NCBI GenBank assembly: GCA_029554345.1
Contig: JAKPJF010000211.1
Location: 1 to 37,407, forward strand
Direction of reading: 5' to 3'
DNA from: Spirochaetota bacterium
GTDB taxonomy: Bacteria; Spirochaetota; UBA4802; JAFGJZ01
DNA: 37,407 bases
How positions within the stretch are numbered: the stretch's first letter is position 1; every line of letters starts with the position of its first letter. The position numbers were made by a program, and so were the translations under genes. Shown here in pieces: positions 1-7,679 of this stretch. The notes below the pieces were generated by a model that saw only the letters and a list, made by a program, of their open reading frames with translations, ran no database searches and was not told where the DNA came from.

Positions 1-1
1 G

Positions 2-124
2 AGAGGCAAGACACATTCAGTTGCAGTTAGAGCTTTATCAAATAAATGGATCAGGGTAATTTACAAACTTTGGAAAGAAGAAATTATTTACGAAGAATCG
101 AAAAAAGTTACCGCTGCTGCTTGA
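2..124 (+). CDS. IS110-type transposase, C-terminal end (cut by window edge)
   Basis: An open frame enters from the left edge and ends at TGA 122-124. The 40 visible residues (beginning RGKTHSVAVRAL, then KWIRVIYKLW) match the pattern I associate with the extreme C-terminus of IS110-family transposases: a basic Gly-Lys segment followed by an amphipathic helix with Trp and Arg/Lys. IS110 elements lack terminal inverted repeats, so the element end cannot be placed from the sequence alone; it presumably lies within 125-290. I cannot tell whether the rest of the transposase is intact because it lies outside the window. The family call rests on a short stretch and is an inference. Confidence 0.55.
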   Translation, partial: RGKTHSVAVRALSNKWIRVIYKLWKEEIIYEESKKVTAAA

Positions 125-310
125 CATAGTGGGTGTGTCCGACCGGAGGCGGCAAAACGATGTTGAAAGCAGCCAAGAATGACCCTCTCACATTTTTGAT
201 CTTAATGCATAATCCATAGAATCATCTGATACACAATGCTATACATTATGAAAAATAATCCTTGCATTTAGAATACATTTTCTAATATTTTGAAACTGAC
301 GAGGGAAAAA

Positions 311-1417
311 ATGTTCGGGCCTTTCGGCGATTATGTAATTCCATGGTACGGGCGCGAACTTGAGCGCATCGAAAAAATAAAACCGCAGAATGAGATAGAA
401 CGTTTTGATTTGCTTAAACGTGTCGAAGATTTGCGTGTTGAAATTTATGATCTCAAAGATGAAGGTTTTGCTGATCTAAGCGCGGAATTTCAGAAAAAAC
501 ACCGCGCACTTGACCGTCTTGATATATTATATAAATCATTACATAAAATCGGAGATGAATTCCGTCTTCATCCGCTTCCCCGCGCAGACCGTCTTGTACC
601 TGATTCTCTTTTATCTGATTCAAAGGAATTCGGCGAACCGCAGCCTCTTTCGGATTACCTGGAACATCTGGAAAACTTAACATATTCAGATGTCATAACT
701 GATATCAGTGAATCACCTGAATTCAGACCATGGAGAGAAGCCTCTTTTCTTATTCTAAAACAGCAAACGGGATTTGCTGAATTAGTTTTGAAAAATAAGT
801 TTGATCTGCTTATAGCTCTTCTAAGGGACATGCTTCCGCAGTATCTCATTTCACGCTGGAAGAAAATATCTGCATTGGCTCTTCCGCTCGGGCGCTCTTA
901 CCTTAACAGATTCGGCGATAATTATGATGCATATGATCACATTACCGGACCGCTCTATGAAGCTTTAGAAAAGCATCCGGATAATTTCAATAAAATGTGG
1001 AAACTCGCCTGCGTTTCAATGCGAGAAAGGATATCCGGTGAAGCGAACATGAATTCACTCGCGGAAACACTGCGTGAAGAATTTAAACAAGTAAAAGATG
1101 CAGAAAATATACTCGTCATAGAAACAGGTCTTCAGGCGACAATGCCTCTTTTATTTGAGGGAGTTTTTGAAAAGAACAGTGAATGGCTGATGTTTACAGC
1201 TGCTCCATGGCTTCTCGATATTTATAAAGAAAGGCTTTTCTGTCATCAATACACAATGCTGAGACCATGCGAAACTCTATTCTGTTCAGACAGACTCTTT
1301 AAATTTCATTTTGAGAACAATAAAAGTTATGCGAGAGAAACACTTGATTCCACAGCGAGAAACCTCGCTTACTTCGAAATCGTCTCGCTTAAGAATCTGT
1401 GCTTGAATAATTACTGA
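311..1417 (+). CDS. Hypothetical protein, 368 aa, family not recognised
   Basis: I do not recognise this protein. An upstream TTG at 290 is in frame, but ATG 311 is preferred because GAGGG at 301-305 sits five bases before it. The product has no signal peptide or membrane segment and looks soluble. It is charged at the N-terminus (a coiled-coil-like Glu/Lys/Arg stretch at about residues 20-80), with a mixed alpha-helical body and several aromatic and Cys residues near the C-terminus. Its stop overlaps the stop of the convergent purQ by seven bases, so no terminator separates the two genes. It follows the IS110 remnant, which may mark an insertion boundary on its left. No function is proposed. 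Confidence 0.75.
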   Translation: MFGPFGDYVIPWYGRELERIEKIKPQNEIERFDLLKRVEDLRVEIYDLKDEGFADLSAEFQKKHRALDRLDILYKSLHKIGDEFRLHPLPRADRLVPDSLLSDSKEFGEPQPLSDYLEHLENLTYSDVITDISESPEFRPWREASFLILKQQTGFAELVLKNKFDLLIALLRDMLPQYLISRWKKISALALPLGRSYLNRFGDNYDAYDHITGPLYEALEKHPDNFNKMWKLACVSMRERISGEANMNSLAETLREEFKQVKDAENILVIETGLQATMPLLFEGVFEKNSEWLMFTAAPWLLDIYKERLFCHQYTMLRPCETLFCSDRLFKFHFENNKSYARETLDSTARNLAYFEIVSLKNLCLNNY

Positions 1418-2211
1418 AAATATTCAACAGCATTTTGAAATATTTTAAGTCCTTCACCGTATTCAGGAACCTTTTTGCCCTCACGCTCAAGCATTTCTTT
1501 CTGATATGTCCAGTCTTCTCTCTGGCAGAAATACAGATAACGCTCAGGGTGAGGCATCATTCCGAGAATTCTGCCCGATACGTCTGTTATACCCGCTATA
1601 TCATCCATCGCACCGTTCGGATTAAACGGATATTCTCCTTTTGCGGGTGAACCGTTTTTCGAATATCTGAGAGCATCCTGTTTGTTTTCAACAAGACGTT
1701 TCATTACACTCTCTTCGGCATAGAAATTTCCTTCGCCGTGAGCGAAAGGAACATGAAGTGATTTTATTCCTCTCAGAAAAACAGAATTGTTTTCAGACAC
1801 ATTAAGGTCAACCCAGCCGCATTCGTATCTTCCGTGATTATTATGCTCTAGTGCGACATCGCCTTCACCGAGTTTTGAATATCCCGGAACGATTCCTATG
1901 TTTGAAATTATCTGAAAACCATTGCAGATTCCGATTACAAGATTATCTCCCGAAACGAATTCAGAGAACTCTTCAGAAAGATTATTTCTTATTTTGTTGG
2001 CATATGCTTTTCCGCTTCCGGTATCATCGCCGTAGCTGAACCCTCCTGGAAAAGCAATAATCCGGAATTGTTTAATAAGAGATTTGTTCTTTATAAGATC
2101 GTTTATATGAATTATCTCGGCTTCGCCTCCGGCGAGTTCAAACGCAAATTTTGTTTCCGCGTCGCAGTTGATGCCGTATCCAGTCATTATTAAAGCTTTT
2201 ACTTTTGCCAT
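1411..2211 (-). CDS. purQ: Phosphoribosylformylglycinamidine synthase, glutaminase subunit PurQ
   Basis: PurQ supplies ammonia from glutamine to PurL, which converts FGAR to FGAM in the fourth step of de novo purine synthesis in the cytoplasm. The class I glutamine amidotransferase triad is visible: nucleophile Cys96 in GICNGFQ, and His221 and Glu223 in PHPER. The oxyanion-region motif FPGGFSYGDD lies at residues 54-63. At 266 residues it is somewhat longer than the usual 220-230 for stand-alone PurQ. The start lies 11 bases downstream of the purL stop, so the two are almost certainly co-transcribed. The 3' end overlaps the convergent unknown gene. Confidence 0.96.
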   Translation of the reverse strand: MAKVKALIMTGYGINCDAETKFAFELAGGEAEIIHINDLIKNKSLIKQFRIIAFPGGFSYGDDTGSGKAYANKIRNNLSEEFSEFVSGDNLVIGICNGFQIISNIGIVPGYSKLGEGDVALEHNNHGRYECGWVDLNVSENNSVFLRGIKSLHVPFAHGEGNFYAEESVMKRLVENKQDALRYSKNGSPAKGEYPFNPNGAMDDIAGITDVSGRILGMMPHPERYLYFCQREDWTYQKEMLEREGKKVPEYGEGLKIFQNAVEYFQ

Positions 2212-2222
2212 TTGTTTCTCCG

Positions 2223-5186
2223 TCAGTATTTAGCCAGTCTTTTCTTATATACCGAATGAAGAAGAGATATTTCTTCGTCGATTATTGTTTTCCCGGAAAT
2301 TCCCTTCACGCAAAGCTTCGAACCTTTAACTTCTCCGATCTGTTTTGCGTTTTCTCCCATAAGTTTTTCAAATCCGGCTTTCTTATCCTTTCTTACAGAA
2401 CAGAGAATACGTCCCTGAGACTCAGAATAAAGAATTTCATCGTCTCGCAAATTTGAATCAGCAGATACTGAAGAAAGATCGATCTCCGCTCCTATGAGTC
2501 CGGCCATAGCCGAACGCGAAAGGGCAAATGCGAGTCCGCCGGTTTCAAGCGTGATAGAAGAAGCTATGAGAGATGAGCTAACCGCTTCTGAATATTTTTT
2601 GTAATATGAAATATATTTCTCACAATCTGTTGAAGGAACTACTCCGCCTTGAGAGATAATTCCCTTTTCAGAAAGATGAGAAAAGTATTCACTTCCGCAA
2701 AGTTCTTTTGAAGTTTTTCCGACAAGATATACGGCATCGCCTTCACTTTTGAAATCTATCGTCTGAGCTGTTCTAACATCATCGCACACCGCAATTGAAG
2801 AAACAAGCAGTGTCGGCAGTGCCGAAATTTTCACTTCCTTGAAAGACGAATCATATCCTTTGAAGTCATTGAACATGCTGTCTTTGCCCGAAACAAACGG
2901 AGCATTATAAGCTATTGCCGCGTCATAGCATCCTTTTGCTGCTTCTTTCAGCTGACCAAGACGCGCCGGATTAAGAGAATCGCACCAGCAAAAATTATCA
3001 AGTATTGCAATCTTGTTTATATTCGCACCGGAAGCTACAGCATTTCTGAAAGCCGTATCAATCGACGCAAGCGCCATTCTGTAAGGATCATGATCGGAAT
3101 ATGAAGGATACATTCCCTGAGAAAGAACCACTCCCTTATACGAATCAAAAAGAGGTTTAATTACACTTGTGTTTGAATTTACCCTTCCCTTACCCTGAAG
3201 AGGTTTTGTACAGCTGTTAGACAATACTTCGTGGTCAAACTGCTTTGAAATAAATTCAAATGATGACATGTTAAGTCTTCCAAGCATTTCTTTTAGAAGA
3301 ACACCATGCTCAGGCTCGGCATAAGCCGGATGAGGATTGGAACATTTCTCGGTTACTGACGAAAGTATTTTTCGAGGAAGACCGTTATGAAGAAAATCCA
3401 TATCAAGATCGAAGATCACTTCACCCTTGTATTTTACAATTGCGCGGGAAGAATCATTGAACGTTCCGATCACAGTAGCTTCAACTCCGCGGGATTTAAA
3501 AAGATCAATAAGTTTCTGGGCCTTTTCCGGCGAACACGAAAAAGTCATTCTTTCCTGTGATTCGCTCACCCAAATCTGCCATGGAGCAAGACCCGGATAC
3601 TTGAGAGGAACCTTTTCGAGATCTACTACAAATCCGCCTGATTCCTTAGCCATTTCAGCAACCGAGCACGAAATTCCGCCCGCGCCGTTATCCGTTATTG
3701 AATTATAAAGTTCCATATCACGCGCTTCTTTAACAATCGCGTCACTCATCTTCTTCTGTGTGATAGGATCTCCGATCTGTACGGCTCCTGCGGGAGACCC
3801 TTCACTCAATGCTTCTGATGAAAAAGTAGCACCATGAATTCCGTCAAGACCGACTCTTCCGCCTGCAACCACGATCAGATCACCGTTTTGAGCTTTTTTA
3901 ATATGAGACGGTTTTCCATTTATCTTCTTAGGAAGAAGACCGACAGTTCCGACGAACACAAGCGGTTTTCCTTTATAGCTTTTATCAAAATAGACAAATC
4001 CCTGAGGTGTCGGAATTCCGGATGTGTTTCCGCCGGAATTTACCCCCGAAACTACTCCTTCCATTATTCTGCGCGGAGAAAGCATTCTGCTCGATTTATC
4101 TTTAGATCGGTAAATAGGATCATTGTCTTCAGGATCAGCAAGGCAGAATCCGTATCTGTTAGCTATCGGAAGCGCGCCTAGACCGAATCCCATCTCGTCA
4201 CGGTTTACTCCGACAATTCCTGTAATCGAACCTCCGAACGGATCGAGCGCCGACGGAGAATTATGGGTTTCAACCTTATCCGAAACCATGTAGTTTTCGT
4301 CGAATTCGATTCCGCCTGCATTATCCTCAAATATTGAAATACAGAAATTATCACCGCGGCGTTTTATTATTTCCATTGTTGCCGCGCGTATGTATTTCTT
4401 GAATACTCCGTCTTTCTCTCCGTCTATTTCAGCAGAGAAAATGGTATGCTTGCAGTGCTCGCTCCATGTCTGTGCAATGGCCTCAAGCTCGATATCGCGC
4501 GGCATTCTTTTCTCAACTTTCAGAAAATAATCCCTCACGGCATGCATCGATGGAAGATCAAGAGCAAGAGGTCCGCGGAAACCGCGTTCATCTTCTATTC
4601 CCATCTTCCCGAGTTTTGAAAGATATTCATCGTCATCAATTATTTTAACTTCATCTGCGGAAGCATGTTCTTTTACGTGAACAATCGGAAGATCGACACC
4701 GAATCCGCCGTTTTTTTCATAATCGCTTTTAGAAAATATTTTGGTTCGGTTTATAAGAGGATTGGACAATTCAGCAGAAATCATTTCAGCGGAATTTCCA
4801 TCAGTTCCCTTGATAAAAAAAGTAACTGCTGAAAAAAATGATTTTTCACGGTCAAATTCTTTCTTGAAAAGATCTTCTGCTATTTCACGAACTGTATGAG
4901 CCACATTATCCGTAACTCCCGGAAGAAAACCGATTTCGAGCGCAAAATCAAAATTATTAAGGACATATGGTTTATCTATAACAAACTGCTGTGTTACCCT
5001 GTTCGTAAGAGCTGCTGAAAGCTTTTCGGCTTCTTCCGCAGACAAAGACGCGTTAACAATATAAGAGTCAGAAACATATATCTTTTCAACGGCATAACCG
5101 TAAGAATTCAGCCTTTTTTTCAGAGCCTCACCGCGGTAATCTTTTCCTTTTGAAAAAACATCAATACGGAAAACCGAATCTTTCAT
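2223..5186 (-). CDS. purL: Phosphoribosylformylglycinamidine synthase PurL with fused PurS-like N-terminus
   Basis: This is the synthetase subunit of FGAM synthase: ATP-dependent amidation of FGAR using ammonia delivered by PurQ. Residues about 1-170 resemble one or two PurS-type domains, including the LEIGFLPGVTDNVAHTV region. The PurL core follows, with TWSEHCKHTIF, the Gly-rich SGGNTSGIPTP segment and two tandem AIR-synthase-like halves (about 230-640 and 690-960). The length of 987 aa sits between small PurL (about 740, with separate PurS) and E. coli-type PurL (about 1,295, with fused glutaminase). This genome therefore has PurS fused but PurQ separate. The start at 5186 has GAGG seven bases upstream. 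A 35-codon ORF ends eight bases before it. Confidence 0.95.
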   Translation of the reverse strand: MKDSVFRIDVFSKGKDYRGEALKKRLNSYGYAVEKIYVSDSYIVNASLSAEEAEKLSAALTNRVTQQFVIDKPYVLNNFDFALEIGFLPGVTDNVAHTVREIAEDLFKKEFDREKSFFSAVTFFIKGTDGNSAEMISAELSNPLINRTKIFSKSDYEKNGGFGVDLPIVHVKEHASADEVKIIDDDEYLSKLGKMGIEDERGFRGPLALDLPSMHAVRDYFLKVEKRMPRDIELEAIAQTWSEHCKHTIFSAEIDGEKDGVFKKYIRAATMEIIKRRGDNFCISIFEDNAGGIEFDENYMVSDKVETHNSPSALDPFGGSITGIVGVNRDEMGFGLGALPIANRYGFCLADPEDNDPIYRSKDKSSRMLSPRRIMEGVVSGVNSGGNTSGIPTPQGFVYFDKSYKGKPLVFVGTVGLLPKKINGKPSHIKKAQNGDLIVVAGGRVGLDGIHGATFSSEALSEGSPAGAVQIGDPITQKKMSDAIVKEARDMELYNSITDNGAGGISCSVAEMAKESGGFVVDLEKVPLKYPGLAPWQIWVSESQERMTFSCSPEKAQKLIDLFKSRGVEATVIGTFNDSSRAIVKYKGEVIFDLDMDFLHNGLPRKILSSVTEKCSNPHPAYAEPEHGVLLKEMLGRLNMSSFEFISKQFDHEVLSNSCTKPLQGKGRVNSNTSVIKPLFDSYKGVVLSQGMYPSYSDHDPYRMALASIDTAFRNAVASGANINKIAILDNFCWCDSLNPARLGQLKEAAKGCYDAAIAYNAPFVSGKDSMFNDFKGYDSSFKEVKISALPTLLVSSIAVCDDVRTAQTIDFKSEGDAVYLVGKTSKELCGSEYFSHLSEKGIISQGGVVPSTDCEKYISYYKKYSEAVSSSLIASSITLETGGLAFALSRSAMAGLIGAEIDLSSVSADSNLRDDEILYSESQGRILCSVRKDKKAGFEKLMGENAKQIGEVKGSKLCVKGISGKTIIDEEISLLHSVYKKRLAKY

Positions 5187-5193
5187 AGCAACC

Positions 5194-5301
5194 TCAAGTA
5201 GTTATTAATATTTCCATGCCGGACTTCCTTAAAGCGTGAAGCGGCTTCATTTTTTTAACAGGTATCTGCGGATAGCAGTAATTTCGCATGGCATCTTTCA
5301 T
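5194..5301 (-). CDS. Possible 35-aa leader peptide upstream of purL
   Basis: A short ORF starts at ATG 5301 and ends in TGA 5196-5194, eight bases before the purL start. The product begins MKDAMRNYCYPQ and is basic in the middle (KKMKPLHALRK). An alternative ATG lies four codons in. The Shine-Dalgarno match (GAGC) is weak. The 12 bases GCTATGAAAGAT at its start recur exactly at the purL start, so the ORF may reflect a small local duplication. It would be translated from the same mRNA as purL-purQ. Whether it is a real protein, a leader peptide or chance is open; the length and position are all I can see. Confidence 0.3.
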   Translation of the reverse strand: MKDAMRNYCYPQIPVKKMKPLHALRKSGMEILITT

Positions 5302-5309
5302 AGCTCGAT

Positions 5310-5341
5310 ATTATGAGTAATTTTACACCTTTTTGTGTCAA
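5310..5341 (-). promoter_or_regulatory. Putative sigma-70 promoter for purL-purQ
   Basis: On the minus strand a perfect TTGACA (5341-5336) is followed by CATAAT (5315-5310) or TCATAA (5316-5311). The spacing is 19-20 bases, longer than the ideal 17, so the call is tentative. I see no recognisable purine riboswitch in the leader. Confidence 0.35.
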
Positions 5342-5402
5342 GGAATAAAGTCGGGAAATCAATACCGGAAAAGCGAACTGATCCTCTTTTAACTCAATTT
5401 TC

Positions 5403-5431
5403 TTGCTTTTTTAAATATCATAACTTATAAT
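5403..5431 (+). promoter_or_regulatory. Putative sigma-70 promoter for the kinase-uvrC operon
   Basis: TTGCTT (5403-5408) and a perfect TATAAT (5426-5431) are separated by 17 bases, and the first gene starts about 40 bases downstream. The divergent purL promoter lies about 70 bases away in the same intergenic region. Confidence 0.6.
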
Positions 5432-5471
5432 GTAGACTCGCGTTGAGACAAAAACAAATTAACCGGCGGTT

Positions 5472-6575
5472 ATGGAAAAATATAATTCCGACATTACCAT
5501 ACTTATAATTTCAAAAGATAATGTTCTTTCGGATGAAATGCTCAAACTGGCAGAAAACGAAGGTTATTCCTATATTTCAGTCGATTCATTTGACAAAGCC
5601 GCCGAACTTCTCGATTCAAAATCTGTCGACATAGTTCTTTCAGAATTATACGTCGGAAAAGATAATGCCTTTGAAATTATCGCTCATATCAATAAAATAG
5701 GTAAAATCACAAATACCATTCTCTTGGCTGAACATCCTTCTGCAGAATGCGTCATAAACGCGCTTAAATACGGTGCTTATGATTTCATTCCGAAACCTGC
5801 AGAAAATGACGCAATTATACTTGCTCTAAAAAGAGCGTCCGAAAACATCCGCCTCAGACGGGACAATATACGGCATTTTAAGGAATTATTCAAGCTCAAT
5901 CAGCTCAAAAATGAATTTTTAGCCGTTGTTTCGCACGATCTTCGTTCGCCTCTTTCAAGCATTACAGGTTATGTTAATTACCTCATAAAAAAAGGCGATC
6001 TTTCAGAATTGCAGGAAAGATATCTCAATGTAATCAGGGACATTTCAGTAGATCTTTACGAACTCGTAAATCAGCTTCTTGACATTTCAAAAGTCGAAAC
6101 AGGAATAATTAATATTCAGCGCGTCGAAACGAACATGGCTGAACTTATCAATACGAGCCTCAATAATTTTGTTCTACTCGGCATAGACAAAAATACCAGA
6201 ATTGTGTTTTTCAACCGGCTCGAAAATACACATGCAATGGTTGACCGTGAAAAAATTCTTCAGGTTCTCAACAATGTCATCAGCAATTCGGTTAAATTTA
6301 CTGAAAACGGCACAATAACCGTAACTGCAGAAACAAAAAACAGATACATTCACCTTTCCATTGAAGACACGGGGATAGGAATGGACAAAAATCAGATCGA
6401 TAATCTGTTTACTCAATACGGCTACTCCCCGTCCCGCGGAACACGCGGTGAAAAAGGTAACGGACTCGGGCTTGTTATATGTAAAAAATTTATTGATCTC
6501 CACAACGGTTCAATAGAACTTGAAAGTGAAATAGGAAAAGGAACAAAATTCCTTATTACTATTCCGGAGAAATAA
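5472..6575 (+). CDS. Histidine kinase with N-terminal degenerate receiver domain
   Basis: A cytoplasmic signalling protein of 367 aa with two parts. Residues about 8-125 have the receiver fold pattern, ending in FIPKP with the conserved Lys108. The phospho-acceptor position is Glu58 (DIVLSELYV where DxxLLDxxLP is usual) and the acidic pair near residue 14 is replaced by Ser-Lys, so this looks like a pseudo-receiver. The second part is a complete kinase: H-box VVSHDLRSP with His155, N-box around Asn272, DTGIGM around Asp299, and the ATP-lid glycines GNGLGL at 330-335. There is no membrane segment. It is followed directly, with no gap, by a HAMP-TPR membrane protein, which could be the sensor it works with (inference). 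No cognate response regulator gene lies beside it. Confidence 0.88.
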   Translation: MEKYNSDITILIISKDNVLSDEMLKLAENEGYSYISVDSFDKAAELLDSKSVDIVLSELYVGKDNAFEIIAHINKIGKITNTILLAEHPSAECVINALKYGAYDFIPKPAENDAIILALKRASENIRLRRDNIRHFKELFKLNQLKNEFLAVVSHDLRSPLSSITGYVNYLIKKGDLSELQERYLNVIRDISVDLYELVNQLLDISKVETGIINIQRVETNMAELINTSLNNFVLLGIDKNTRIVFFNRLENTHAMVDREKILQVLNNVISNSVKFTENGTITVTAETKNRYIHLSIEDTGIGMDKNQIDNLFTQYGYSPSRGTRGEKGNGLGLVICKKFIDLHNGSIELESEIGKGTKFLITIPEK

Positions 6576-7679
6576 ATGAAAATAATAAAAAGCGGCTCAG
6601 TCCGTTTGATTGCTGTTTTAGCTCTGATAAACTGCCTTTGCATAGCCTTAACCGGCTTTTTTGCGGCGGAAATGATTACAAAAAAACAAACAGCAGAAGA
6701 TCATAATAACCTGAAAGAACTCATCGATAGAAATGAACCAAGAACCAAGCTGATATTTTCCTTTTATAATACAAAAGTTTTTTCGTCAGAAAAAGAATTC
6801 TTTAAGGAGAGCGCGGAGTTCCTCGGTGCTGATGAAGATATTCTATCCTTTTCGGTATTTACCAAAACCGCTGATGAAAATTACTACAAAGTAATAAAAG
6901 CTTCTTCTATGACAGGAGGCAGAAAGCTTCCATTCACTGAAGGAATGCAGATTATGGAATCATCGGAAACCAATTATCTGAAAAAAGGATTATATGAGAC
7001 TGCAATTGATGATAAAATTTATTTTGAAGACGGTACCCGGTTTTTTAACATTTACATTCCGGCAAAATTCGGCAAAAAGGAGTGTGTAATTCAGCTTTCA
7101 ATATCCGCCGAAGAATATGCCGCAAATTCGGCGAATATAGAAAAACAAACTGCATCACTAAAAAAAACTTTAATGGTTTTTATCATAATACTCTGTATCA
7201 TTTTTACTTTTCTGACATTTGTTCAGCTTGAACAGATGCGCGCATTCTACAAACGCATGTCGGGTGTTGCCCAGAGTGCGGCACAGGGTTCCGACCTGGT
7301 AATGAATCCTTCCGCCGACAGCGACATAAGCGAACTTGCACTTTCATTTAATTCTCTTGTCGGTGAAATTAAGGAAAAAGAAAAAATAATTGAAGAGCTT
7401 TCTTCAAAGGATTTTCTTTCCGACATTTTCAAATTCGGTGTTAATCTGCTTAAAGAAAACAGATTTGACGATGCATCAAATATTTTTTCATCCCTGATTA
7501 TGCTCAAGCCTGACGGTTTCGGAAGCTATTTCAATCTCGGTGTCATTTTCGCTAAAAAAAAGAAGTATTCCGAATCTCTTGAAATGTTTAAAAAGGCTCT
7601 TGAAATAAATCCTGAACACGACATGACGAAATCATATATTTCAAAAACAGAGCGATTGATACAAAGTGAAAAATCTTGA
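6576..7679 (+). CDS. Membrane sensor-like protein: periplasmic domain, HAMP and C-terminal TPR
   Basis: A 367-residue inner-membrane protein. TM1 is at about residues 8-31, a periplasmic sensing-type domain at 32-195, TM2 at 198-217, a HAMP-like linker at about 218-272, and at least two TPR units at 283-355 (SYFNLGVIFAKKKKYSESLE is typical). There is no kinase, cyclase or methyl-accepting domain, so the output is presumably protein-protein contact through the TPR. The ATG begins immediately after the TAA of the upstream kinase, suggesting translational coupling and a shared pathway (inference). Its 3' end overlaps the uvrC start by 14 bases. Confidence 0.8.
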   Translation: MKIIKSGSVRLIAVLALINCLCIALTGFFAAEMITKKQTAEDHNNLKELIDRNEPRTKLIFSFYNTKVFSSEKEFFKESAEFLGADEDILSFSVFTKTADENYYKVIKASSMTGGRKLPFTEGMQIMESSETNYLKKGLYETAIDDKIYFEDGTRFFNIYIPAKFGKKECVIQLSISAEEYAANSANIEKQTASLKKTLMVFIIILCIIFTFLTFVQLEQMRAFYKRMSGVAQSAAQGSDLVMNPSADSDISELALSFNSLVGEIKEKEKIIEELSSKDFLSDIFKFGVNLLKENRFDDASNIFSSLIMLKPDGFGSYFNLGVIFAKKKKYSESLEMFKKALEINPEHDMTKSYISKTERLIQSEKS

